Positions 1 to 4,978 of a stretch of 6,605 nt of DNA are shown piece after piece. The DNA lies in contig NMQN01000309.1 of assembly GCA_003575245.1 (NCBI GenBank), positions 1 through 6,605 of the forward strand. Reading direction: 5' to 3'. Made by a program: the position numbers and the translations under genes. The notes beneath the pieces are model-generated. The model was not told the origin of the DNA. It did no database searches and was given only the letters and a program-made list of their open reading frames with translations. Numbering within the stretch: the stretch's first letter is position 1; each line of letters opens with the position of its first letter. This DNA comes from Candidatus Atribacteria bacterium 1244-E10-H5-B2 (lineage in GTDB: Bacteria > Atribacterota > JS1 > SB-45 > 34-128).

Positions 1-1
1 A

Positions 2-394
2 AAAATCCCTTATACTTCTCTCGGTGCTGTACCTCTTTTTGTTAGGGATTATGAGCCGATAAGTCGTAGGCTCGGGGTGATGATATCTTTTGACGATCAG
101 AGGGAATTTTTACAAAATAAAGAGGCTATGTTAGACGTTGTTTTTGGTGTCATTAAAAAGGCTTTTCAGGGGATAATTAGTCGAAAAGTAAGGAAAAGAA
201 CTCCCTTAGAGAGGATAAAAGAAGTTGAGCAGATAGAAAGAAAAGTAATTGAGCCGATAAAACCGACAGAAGTATTTAGACCGTCGCTTGATTTGAGCGT
301 AGACGGTAACGGATATATAGACGTGCGTTTCAAAATTTTAAAGAGTCAAAAGGAACTTCTAAACAGAATTTTACAGGAGACTATTCTAAAATAA
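2..394 (+). CDS. Hypothetical phage protein, 3' part (cut by left edge)
   Basis: I do not recognise this protein. The frame is open from base 2 to the TAA at 392-394. The residues before the first possible starts (GTG at 77, ATG at 80) read like ordinary protein (PYTSLGAVPLFVRDYEPISR), and no good ribosome binding site precedes those starts. The gene therefore probably begins outside the window and 130 residues are visible. The visible part has a helix-prone, mixed-charge middle with a basic patch (SRKVRKRTPLERIKEVEQIERK), then a segment that looks like short strands (DLSVDGNGYIDVRFKIL), then a helical end. There is no membrane segment, no cysteine pair and no nucleotide-binding motif. It is followed after 18 bases by the HNH gene, so it is probably co-transcribed with it. 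If GTG 77 is the true start, the protein is 105 residues. That it is coding is likely; its function is unknown. Confidence 0.7.
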   Translation, partial: KIPYTSLGAVPLFVRDYEPISRRLGVMISFDDQREFLQNKEAMLDVVFGVIKKAFQGIISRKVRKRTPLERIKEVEQIERKVIEPIKPTEVFRPSLDLSVDGNGYIDVRFKILKSQKELLNRILQETILK

Positions 395-412
395 TGAAGG
401 AGAAAAAAGTTA

Positions 413-736
413 TTGAATAAAAAGGATAAACTACGTCTTAAACTTTACGAAAGAGACGGAAAGAAATGTCATTATTGCGAGATAAAAGAAGGAGACTTTA
501 TTCCGATATGGGGAAAATTTTATAAAAAGAAGGGGGGAAAAGGCGGTAGAGGCAAAATATTAGAGTTAGACCGTAAAGATAATGAAAAAGGTTATAATGA
601 GAAAAATTGCGTCTTATCCTGTGCTATTTGTAACAATGCTAAAAGCGATAAATTCACTTATGAGGAGTTTAAAAGAGTAGGCAAGGTAATTAAAAAAATA
701 TGGTTTTTGAGGAAGGGGGGGATTAAAAAATGTTAG
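413..736 (+). CDS. HNH endonuclease, DR-type (ββα-metal)
   Basis: A 107-residue HNH-family nuclease, expected to nick or cut DNA with a divalent metal. Seen in the sequence: a CxxC pair (C19, C22), a Lys/Gly-rich loop (residues 38-48), the core LELDRKDNEKGYNEKN (50-65), and a second pair C70-x2-C73 followed by N74, then SDKFTYEEF. The four cysteines would bind a structural zinc. In classical members the first motif is DH; here it is DR (53-54), as in the phage subgroup reading DRxDxxxGYxxxN, so this is a known variant rather than clear decay. The start is TTG, chosen because AAGGAG (397-402) lies 10 bases upstream. HNH proteins coded near terminase genes assist packaging cleavage in some phages (HK97 gp74 is the studied case). 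Here terminase is about 1.9 kb downstream, so that role is inferred; a homing or free-standing nuclease is the alternative. Confidence 0.88.
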   Translation: MNKKDKLRLKLYERDGKKCHYCEIKEGDFIPIWGKFYKKKGGKGGRGKILELDRKDNEKGYNEKNCVLSCAICNNAKSDKFTYEEFKRVGKVIKKIWFLRKGGIKKC

Positions 737-957
737 TAGTGGGTATTTATAAAGATAACGCAAAAAACTTTGCGAACAGAACAATCGTTGGCGACTGGAA
801 AGAGTTTACCCGGAGATTAAGATCTTATTACTCGAATATTTTTGAAGTTAAAAAGAAAATACTTAACAGAGAAATTATCGATTTGCCGTATATAACTTTA
901 CAGATTGACAGGAGAATCAAAAGAGAAAAGGTTGAAGTTGAAAGAAGGGGAAAATGA
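730..957 (+). CDS. Hypothetical protein, 75 aa
   Basis: Not recognised. The ATG at 730 overlaps the end of the HNH gene by 7 bases, and a G-rich ribosome binding site (AGGAAGGGGGG, 710-720) lies inside that gene about 9 bases upstream, so the two are probably translationally coupled. The N-terminus (MLVVGIYKDNAKNFANRTIV) looks like a short strand and turn. It is followed by a basic helix (EFTRRLRSYYSNIFEVKKKIL) and a very basic tail (RRIKREKVEVERRGK). There are no cysteines and no membrane segment. The net positive charge would fit nucleic-acid contact, but no named domain is visible. It ends in a 4-base ATGA overlap with the next small gene. Confidence 0.78.
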   Translation: MLVVGIYKDNAKNFANRTIVGDWKEFTRRLRSYYSNIFEVKKKILNREIIDLPYITLQIDRRIKREKVEVERRGK

Positions 958-1061
958 TTAAAAAATGTATAGTTAGAATTTACCAGGCTATTGTTGGTTA
1001 TTTCCTAAATAACTCAGGTGGTAAATTAAAATGGAGAGAAAGAAAGGAGATTAAAAAATGA
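954..1061 (+). CDS. Possible very small protein, 35 aa
   Basis: Not recognised. The 35-codon frame starts at an ATG that overlaps the previous stop (ATGA at 954-957) and ends in a TGA that overlaps the next start (1058-1061). It therefore sits exactly between two coupled genes, and this tiling is the main support. The ribosome binding site is poor: AAGGGG (945-950) is only 3 bases from the ATG, so translation would depend on coupling. The predicted product begins MIKKCIVRIYQAIVGYFLNN and ends in a charged tail, KLKWRERKEIKK, whose last codons double as the next gene's ribosome binding site. It could be a spacer rather than a functional protein. Confidence 0.45.
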   Translation: MIKKCIVRIYQAIVGYFLNNSGGKLKWRERKEIKK

Positions 1062-1168
1062 AGAAATATCGTTGTTGTAAATGTGGAGCTGTCTTTACAG
1101 GTTGGGCAGTTGGTAAAATTTGTCAAAAATGCGGTGGTAAATTAGAGCTCGTAATAGAGAAAGAATAA
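1058..1168 (+). CDS. Zinc-ribbon mini-protein, 36 aa
   Basis: A 36-residue protein with two zinc knuckles: CCKCG at the start (C6 and C9, with an extra C7) and CQKCG at C22-C25. Spacing and glycines match the rubredoxin-like or zinc-ribbon pattern common in tiny phage and bacterial proteins. It should bind one Zn2+ and is probably cytoplasmic, with no signal peptide or membrane segment. The start is well supported: AAAGGAGA lies about 8 bases upstream, and the ATG overlaps the preceding TGA. It is the last gene of the coupled set that begins with the HNH nuclease; about 200 non-coding bases follow. The role is unknown. Nucleic-acid binding or protein-protein contact is usual for such ribbons, but nothing here decides it. 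Confidence 0.75.
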   Translation: MKKYRCCKCGAVFTGWAVGKICQKCGGKLELVIEKE

Positions 1169-1214
1169 AAGAATTAAAATCGGTAACCTGGGCTAATTAG
1201 GAGAGATCATATTT

Positions 1215-1242
1215 TTGAGTTAGGGGTTATTGTGAATACATT
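1215..1242 (+). promoter_or_regulatory. Weak candidate sigma-70-type promoter for the lipoprotein unit
   Basis: TTGAGT (1215-1220) and TACATT (1237-1242) are separated by 16 bases, in the gap between the zinc-ribbon gene and the lipoprotein gene. Each box departs from consensus at two positions. The position is right for starting the lipoprotein unit, but A+T-rich DNA gives such matches by chance. Confidence 0.25.
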
Positions 1243-1298
1243 TTTCCTCTACTTCAATTAAAAGATCTCATAGACTACCAACCCCCCCGGTTGCCGAT

Positions 1299-1344
1299 CC
1301 CCTGCTCTCTGGTTTTTTGGAGAATTTTGTCCGGAGGGCAGGGG
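1299..1344 (+). promoter_or_regulatory. Long hairpin in the lipoprotein 5' leader
   Basis: Bases 1299-1312 (CCCCTGCTCTCTGG) pair with 1331-1344 (CCGGAGGGCAGGGG) over 14 base pairs, two of them G-U in RNA, around an 18-base T-rich loop. The right arm ends 10 bases before the ribosome binding site of the lipoprotein gene. It is much more G+C-rich than the surroundings. No T-run follows the stem, so it is not a standard terminator. It could stabilise the 5' end of the mRNA, control access to the ribosome binding site, or attenuate read-through from the upstream genes. A smaller inverted repeat, CAACC-CCCCC-GGTTG (1279-1293), lies just before it. Confidence 0.6.
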
Positions 1345-1354
1345 GAATTAAAAA

Positions 1355-1361
1355 AAGGAGG
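1355..1361 (+). promoter_or_regulatory. Ribosome binding site that sets the lipoprotein start
   Basis: AAGGAGG, 9 bases before ATG 1371, is a full anti-16S match. It decides the start against an in-frame TTG at 1317, which lies inside the hairpin and has no such site. Confidence 0.8.
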
Positions 1362-1370
1362 ATTTTAGAA

Positions 1371-1820
1371 ATGAAAAATAAGTATTTTTTGGTAGTTTTA
1401 TTTTTAGTATTAGCTATACTTTTATCGGGTTGTAGTGTTGGGATAGTAACTCCCTCTACCGACGAGGCAAAGGTAAAAGGAGTTGTTAACGAATATTTTT
1501 TAGCTGTAAATGATCGAAATTGGAGCAAAGCGAAAAATTATTGTGTCTATGGCTCGGACCGGTATTATGCTACTTGTGTCTTGGAAGATTATGTTAACTC
1601 TTTATATCAGTATGGCGTTGTAACCCTTACTTGTATTGCAAGCATTTCTAATGTCTCGATTGGGGGTAATTATGCTCAAGTATATTTTAACCTTACCCTC
1701 TCGGTGAGCGTCGGCTCTTATTATGATATTGCGAGTGCTCCGGGTGTTTACTATCTACAGAAAATTGGCAATAGATGGAAAATATATGGTCCTGGCGTAA
1801 CTTATAAAGGGATATTTTAA
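1371..1820 (+). CDS. Secreted lipoprotein, probable NTF2-like domain
   Basis: A 149-residue protein with a lipoprotein signal peptide: basic MKNK, a hydrophobic stretch (residues 5-18) and the lipobox LSGC, with C21 as the lipidated residue. After export it would be anchored on the outer face of the cytoplasmic membrane. The mature part has an amphipathic helix (DEAKVKGVVNEYFLAVNDRN, about 31-50) and then WSKA, several strand-like segments, and the ending YYLQKIGNRWKIYG. That arrangement resembles small NTF2/SnoaL-like or DUF4878-type lipoproteins; the fold is inferred from pattern only. Three further cysteines (58, 69, 88) could form a disulfide. The surface location and the hairpin, own ribosome binding site and terminator around its unit fit a phage moron, for example a superinfection-exclusion lipoprotein such as Ltp of Streptococcus thermophilus phage TP-J34. 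No direct similarity to Ltp is claimed. Confidence 0.85.
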   Translation: MKNKYFLVVLFLVLAILLSGCSVGIVTPSTDEAKVKGVVNEYFLAVNDRNWSKAKNYCVYGSDRYYATCVLEDYVNSLYQYGVVTLTCIASISNVSIGGNYAQVYFNLTLSVSVGSYYDIASAPGVYYLQKIGNRWKIYGPGVTYKGIF

Positions 1821-1843
1821 AAATAGTTAAGGGGGATCAAATT

Positions 1844-1987
1844 TTGGGGAAATTAGTAAGTTTTTTGTACAAGTTGGCTCGGGTTGCGAACGACGCTGAA
1901 AAAGTCAAATCAGGGAATATGAAAAAGATTGCTAGGAGAGTTAAAAATAAAATTATCGGTAGAAAGATAATTCGTAAAATTTGGTAA
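1844..1987 (+). CDS. Small basic conserved-type phage protein, 47 aa
   Basis: A 47-codon gene starting with TTG. A strong site, AAGGGGG (1829-1835), lies 8 bases upstream and the previous gene ends 23 bases before. The product runs MGKLVSFLYKLARVANDAEK, then VKSGNMKKIARRVKNK and IIGRKIIRKIW. This looks like a type of very small phage protein I remember from packaging regions: an N-terminal amphipathic helix, an asparagine-containing turn, an SGN/KG segment, and a basic (K/R)NKxxGR tail ending in tryptophan. The recognition is from memory, not a search. Its function is unknown; the strong positive charge suggests contact with nucleic acid or membrane. It is the last gene before the terminator at 2029-2080. 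Confidence 0.78.
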   Translation: MGKLVSFLYKLARVANDAEKVKSGNMKKIARRVKNKIIGRKIIRKIW

Positions 1988-2028
1988 GTTAAATAATTTC
2001 TAAAAATTAAATAATTAAGAGCTACTAG

Positions 2029-2080
2029 ATAGCCGGATCTAATAAAGGTCAAAAGCCTTTATATCCGGCTATTTTTTTTT
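2029..2080 (+). terminator. Strong intrinsic terminator
   Basis: ATAGCCGGAT (2029-2038) pairs perfectly with ATCCGGCTAT (2063-2072). Inside it ATAAAGG (2042-2048) pairs with CCTTTAT (2056-2062), giving 17 base pairs with a 3-base bulge and a 7-base loop. A run of nine T (2072-2080) follows directly. This is a textbook rho-independent terminator for + strand transcription. It closes the lipoprotein unit and separates it from the terminase genes. Confidence 0.93.
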
Positions 2081-2106
2081 AAAATAAATGAGAGGAATAT
2101 AAAATT

Positions 2107-2289
2107 ATGAATCTTTTATATCGGTGGATCGGGGAGCATAAGGGTTGGAAAGCTACGACCTTAGAAAAAGAAAAAGAATATATTAAGGTTTTTTATCCGG
2201 ATTTAGAAGAAGTCAAAAAACGATTGACAGATAGAGAAACTATCGCTTGCTCAAAAAAATTATATAGATTATTCGATGGTGTCGTATGA
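2107..2289 (+). CDS. Hypothetical protein, 60 aa
   Basis: Not recognised. It is the first gene after the terminator, with AGAGGA (2091-2096) 10 bases before the ATG. The product is helix-rich and charged (MNLLYRWIGEHKGWK, then LEKEKEYIKVFYPDLEEVKK), with one cysteine and no membrane segment. It ends in a 4-base ATGA overlap with the next gene, so the pair is probably translated together. Position just upstream of the terminase large subunit is where small terminase subunits usually lie, but at 60 residues without a visible helix-turn-helix it is shorter than usual members, so I do not make that call. Confidence 0.7.
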   Translation: MNLLYRWIGEHKGWKATTLEKEKEYIKVFYPDLEEVKKRLTDRETIACSKKLYRLFDGVV

Positions 2290-2492
2290 AAAAAAAGAGA
2301 GAGAGTAAAAGACAGAAAAAAACAAAAAATGGGAGAGTGCCGAGTAGAGAAAAAAAGGCTCTGAAAATCTATTCTCCCGGTGGGGAACTACTTTTTACCG
2401 GTCGAGATGGCTTTTCGGTGAATTATCAGGAGTTGTTGAGACGAGAAAAACGAAAATCGAAAATAAGCTATCCTAGGGGGTCTTATAAGTGA
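2286..2492 (+). CDS. Hypothetical strongly basic protein, 68 aa
   Basis: Not recognised. The first 25 residues are almost all Lys, Arg and polar residues (MKKKRESKRQKKTKNGRVPS, then REKKALK), typical of a disordered nucleic-acid-binding tail. After that comes a compact segment, IYSPGGELLFTGRDGFSVNY, that reads like a short β-hairpin, then another basic stretch (RREKRKSK). The ATG overlaps the previous stop (ATGA) and has no strong ribosome binding site of its own, so translation is probably coupled. It lies 121 bases upstream of the terminase start, a gap with no clear promoter. A packaging accessory or DNA-binding role would fit position and charge but is a guess. Confidence 0.7.
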   Translation: MKKKRESKRQKKTKNGRVPSREKKALKIYSPGGELLFTGRDGFSVNYQELLRREKRKSKISYPRGSYK

Positions 2493-2601
2493 TTCTCTGA
2501 TTTTGCATAGAATTGTAAGCGTATCTCTGAAAAAAACGTCATATAAAGCTAAATTTTCGGTCTTTTAAAGGAGAGAAGGGATTTTACAAATAATAAGGGA
2601 A

Positions 2602-2607
2602 GAGGTG
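2602..2607 (+). promoter_or_regulatory. Ribosome binding site that sets the terminase start at TTG 2614
   Basis: GAGGTG lies 6 bases before TTG 2614. The GTG of this motif (2605) is itself an in-frame start candidate, but it has only AAGGGA (2595-2600) four bases upstream, so TTG 2614 (MAKPRGWRT...) is preferred. Confidence 0.6.
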
Positions 2608-2613
2608 ATTAAA

Positions 2614-4248
2614 TTGGCAAAACCACGAGGTTGGAGAACAGCAGATTCTTATAAATCGGAAACCCCGAGCAAAAGATTGAATCAGCTCCTAAATCTTCGA
2701 CAGACAAAAGGCGGTTGGAAACCGATAATAGCAGAAAGAAAAAAGTTGCAGGAAATGAATATTATAGAGTTTGCAGAAGGAAAGGACTATCTTAATATCA
2801 GTTTTGCAAAGAGACCGGCTCAGAAAGTGGTCTTAAAGGCTTTATATGGTCTACCACTTGAAGAAAGAGAACTTGAAATATTTTCGATCCTGACTAAAGG
2901 TAAGGGTAAATACAGACCGGGAACTGAGTTATTAGAATTAATTGCTTGTTTAGGTGCAAGGTCGGGAAAATCTTTTCTCGTCTCTATAATAGCTCTTTAT
3001 GAGGGAACGAGGAATCGTTGGAAAAAATTTGTCGCTAAGGGAGAGAATCCTTATATCGTAATTATAGCGACCCGGCAAAAACAAGCCGAAGCTATAATAC
3101 AAACTAATTGCTCTCGTATGTTATCTAATTCTCCGATATTAAAGAAGATGATAAAAGATACTTTTCAGACTGAATTAACGCTTATAAACGGAGTTAAAAT
3201 ATTAAGTCTCCCCTGCAATAGTACAGCCGGAAGGGGATTGCCGATTGCTGTCTTTATTTTAGATGAGATCGCTTTTTATCGGATCGAAGGCGTAAAAGCT
3301 GACGAGGTTATTTTTAATTCATTAAGACCCCGACAGGCTCAATTTCCCACGTGCAAAATGCTGATGATTAGTACAGCCGGAAGTAAGCAGGGTTTATTTT
3401 TTTCGACTTTCGATCAGGGCTTTAGGATTCAGGACAGATTAACCATACAGGGAACGACAGAATTTTGTAATCCGGTAATACCGAGAGAATTTTTAGACAA
3501 AGAAAAAAGCCGGGATATCGATAATTTTAACCGGGAATTTCAAGCTGAATTTAGTGAGAAGATAGAATCATTTTTCCCTTATGAACTGATAGAAAGACCC
3601 TTTACACTTGCAGGGGATATAAAATATAAGAGTGGCAATATTTATTATATGGGATTCGATCAATCAGGGCTATCCGGGAAGGATCGTTTTAGTATGACTA
3701 TCGGACACGCTGAGAAGGAAACCGTTATAATTGACGTGGTTAGAAGTTGGACTACAAAGGATTTAGAATCGATTATAAATGATATCGAAAAACTGAAAAG
3801 GGAATATAATATTACTAAGGCTTTAGTCGATAAATACGCTCTCGGGTATGTGAGAAATTCTTTTAAGAAAATTGATTTAGAGATAGAGACGAGGGCAGGG
3901 TTGCCGGAAGTTTACGTTATTATGAAGAGTTTAATAATGAAAGATAAATTAAATTTGCCGGACAGAGCGGATTTAAAAGCAGGCATGAGAAATACTTTAG
4001 CAATATATTCTAAATCTAATGCCTTATCAATTTATCACGAGCGAGGTAGTGAAGGACACGCTGACGAATTAGATTCTTGTTGTACCTGTATATCGGCTAT
4101 CATGCAGAAATTAGGGGGGTCAGGAGTAAGATGTCGTTGGATTAGTAACGACGAAGAAGAAGAAGAGGAAAACGGAAAATGGCAATCTGTCGAGGGCTTT
4201 GGTGGCTCTGAGGGGAATTTTCTCCCGGAAAAATATCATCAAATATAA
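2614..4248 (+). CDS. terL: Terminase large subunit (packaging ATPase and nuclease)
   Basis: A 544-residue motor protein that cuts concatemeric phage DNA and pumps it into the prohead through the portal. ATPase half: Walker A GARSGKS (residues 114-120) after LIACL, Walker B FILDE (D217, catalytic E218), and the coupling motif ISTAGS (252-257). Nuclease half, of RNase H-like fold: first acidic residue in YMGFDQSG (D349), second in KALVDKYALG (D406), third in GHADELDS (D484 or D487). All the metal-binding aspartates are present, and the length is normal for large terminases of HK97-like siphophages. The tail carries an acidic run (DEEEEEE, about 513-519). The first 50 residues are basic. The start is TTG 2614; GTG 2605 would add three residues. 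No recognisable small subunit lies upstream, and the portal gene that normally follows is absent here. A helix-turn-helix gene follows after 67 bases. Confidence 0.96.
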   Translation: MAKPRGWRTADSYKSETPSKRLNQLLNLRQTKGGWKPIIAERKKLQEMNIIEFAEGKDYLNISFAKRPAQKVVLKALYGLPLEERELEIFSILTKGKGKYRPGTELLELIACLGARSGKSFLVSIIALYEGTRNRWKKFVAKGENPYIVIIATRQKQAEAIIQTNCSRMLSNSPILKKMIKDTFQTELTLINGVKILSLPCNSTAGRGLPIAVFILDEIAFYRIEGVKADEVIFNSLRPRQAQFPTCKMLMISTAGSKQGLFFSTFDQGFRIQDRLTIQGTTEFCNPVIPREFLDKEKSRDIDNFNREFQAEFSEKIESFFPYELIERPFTLAGDIKYKSGNIYYMGFDQSGLSGKDRFSMTIGHAEKETVIIDVVRSWTTKDLESIINDIEKLKREYNITKALVDKYALGYVRNSFKKIDLEIETRAGLPEVYVIMKSLIMKDKLNLPDRADLKAGMRNTLAIYSKSNALSIYHERGSEGHADELDSCCTCISAIMQKLGGSGVRCRWISNDEEEEEENGKWQSVEGFGGSEGNFLPEKYHQI

Positions 4249-4315
4249 AATAAATTTGCAAAGAAAATGGAATTATGATATATTGAGACAAAAGGAAAAA
4301 GGGAGTTTGATTCTC

Positions 4316-4753
4316 ATGGTTATAAAAATATCAGAAAAACCGACTAAGATAGTCGGGGGGATCGAGTACTACGATACTTTTTCAGTAGCGAGAATTTTGT
4401 CTATTGATCCTTATACTATCAGAGAATATTTTAAAAAGAATTATTTTGAGGGGATAAAAATTGCTCGGAACTGGTACATAACGAAACAAAATTTACAATA
4501 TTTTATTATAAATGGCAAATTAAAGACTCGGAATAATATGAACTATGCCGACTATAAAGCAGTCGAAGAGAGCTTTTTGGCAAAAATAAAAGCTAATTTA
4601 AAAGAAGTTAAAAATCAGATAGAGGAGTATAAAAAAGTAAGGACAGCTTATCAGACCGCAAATTTAGTCAGAAGATACGAAGAGCTAAAGCAAGCTTTAG
4701 AAGAGTACCAAAAAAATAAGATGACTCAAAAAGACTATGATACTATTATATAA
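4316..4753 (+). CDS. MerR/excisionase-like helix-turn-helix protein with coiled-coil tail
   Basis: A 145-residue protein. Residues about 18-64 (YYDTFSVARILSIDPYTIRE, then YFKKNYFEGIKIARNWYITK, then QNLQYFI) follow the excisionase/MerR-type winged-helix pattern: an A-x-x-L-x-[IV] helix, a turn with S/D-P-x-T-[IV]-R, a wing with K-I-A-R-x-W-x-I, and a closing helix. This should bind DNA. Residues about 80-135 are charged heptad-like helix (FLAKIKANLKEVKNQIEEYK, then LVRRYEELKQALEEYQ), likely a coiled coil for oligomerisation. ATG 4316 is chosen because GGGAG (4301-4305) lies 10 bases upstream; the frame is open back into terL but has no supported start there. Its place directly after terL, and the DNA-binding plus coiled-coil layout, would suit a displaced small terminase subunit. 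A late-gene regulator is equally possible. Confidence 0.87.
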   Translation: MVIKISEKPTKIVGGIEYYDTFSVARILSIDPYTIREYFKKNYFEGIKIARNWYITKQNLQYFIINGKLKTRNNMNYADYKAVEESFLAKIKANLKEVKNQIEEYKKVRTAYQTANLVRRYEELKQALEEYQKNKMTQKDYDTII

Positions 4754-4885
4754 TTATGGTGAGGGAGCAATCATTTCATATACGGTCAGGGTCGCTCCCG
4801 GAACTCGAAGGGTCTTCTTAAATCTTCTCCTTTTGGGTTTTTTCTTTTGGCTCTGACGCTCATTTCCTTTTGCGAGGCTTTTTAA
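4737..4885 (+). other. Possible tiny membrane-protein frame with a -1 slippery heptamer
   Basis: From ATG 4737, overlapping the end of the helix-turn-helix gene, a 39-codon frame runs to TGA 4854-4856. It encodes YTVRVAPGTRRVFLNLLLLG and then FFFWL. At 4838-4844 it contains T TTT TTC in the zero frame, the classical -1 slippery form. A -1 shift there would replace FWL with LLALTLISFCEAF, ending at TAA 4883-4885, which makes a complete hydrophobic span. Against it: ATG 4737 has no ribosome binding site, the GGTGAGGGAG (4759-4768) that looks like one has no standard start codon at good spacing in this frame, and T-rich DNA encodes hydrophobic residues by chance. It may instead be a gene broken by an indel. 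Confidence 0.25.
4763..4799 (+). repeat. Hairpin 1 (GGGAGC / GCTCCC)
   Basis: GGGAGC (4763-4768) pairs with GCTCCC (4794-4799) across a 25-base loop. The long loop makes it weak alone. No T-run follows, so it is not a normal terminator. Its right arm shares TCGCTCC (4792-4798) with hairpin 2 (4970-4976). Confidence 0.4.
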
Positions 4886-4893
4886 ATTATTAG

Positions 4894-4911
4894 AGGTAAT
4901 TGCAATTACCT
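4894..4911. promoter_or_regulatory. 18-bp perfect palindrome, operator-like
   Basis: AGGTAATTGCAATTACCT is its own reverse complement over all 18 bases. Length and two-fold symmetry are those of an operator for a dimeric DNA-binding protein; it could also be a 7-bp RNA hairpin with a TGCA loop. It lies about 140 bases after the helix-turn-helix gene and 212 bases before the capsid ATG. No second copy is present in the window. Confidence 0.5.
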
Positions 4912-4941
4912 TAGAGATAAATAAAAAGTCTTAATGGAACG

Positions 4942-4978
4942 GTGGAGCGATAGGTTTCACGTTTGCTTATCGCTCCAC
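4942..4978 (+). repeat. Hairpin 2, perfect 11-bp stem
   Basis: GTGGAGCGATA (4942-4952) pairs without mismatch with TATCGCTCCAC (4968-4978) around a 15-base loop. It is G+C-rich against A+T-rich flanks and has no T-run on either strand, so it is a structural or protein-binding element rather than an ordinary terminator. Confidence 0.65.

Noticed and set aside
1317..1370. N-terminal extension of the lipoprotein from TTG 1317
   Set aside because: It would put 18 mostly charged residues before the signal peptide, and the start lies in the hairpin without a ribosome binding site; ATG 1371 has a full one.
1268..1528. Minus-strand open frame of 86 codons
   Set aside because: It lies antisense to the lipoprotein start, covers the hairpin, has no ribosome binding site, and its product looks like a low-complexity antisense translation.
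1837..2052. Minus-strand open frame of 71 codons
   Set aside because: It is antisense to the 47-residue gene (1844-1987), which has a strong ribosome binding site and a family-like sequence; the hydrophobic product is what antisense of Lys-rich coding DNA gives.
4256..4279. Promoter TTGCAA ... TATGAT before the helix-turn-helix gene
   Set aside because: The boxes are only 12 bases apart, and no -35 box exists at 16-18 bases.
4199..4315. Longer helix-turn-helix protein starting inside terL
   Set aside because: The extra residues lie partly over terL and have no ribosome binding site; ATG 4316 has GGGAG at good spacing and begins just before the domain.
4786..4863. Minus-strand 25-codon frame (MSVRAKRKNPKGEDLRRPFE...)
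   Set aside because: The sequence looks basic and plausible, but it is antisense to a pyrimidine-rich tract (which always yields Lys/Arg/Glu codons), the AAAAGGA before it is only about 2 bases from the ATG, and every other gene is on the + strand.
4942..4978. Hairpin 2 as an intrinsic terminator
   Set aside because: No T-run follows on either strand, so it lacks the defining second half.
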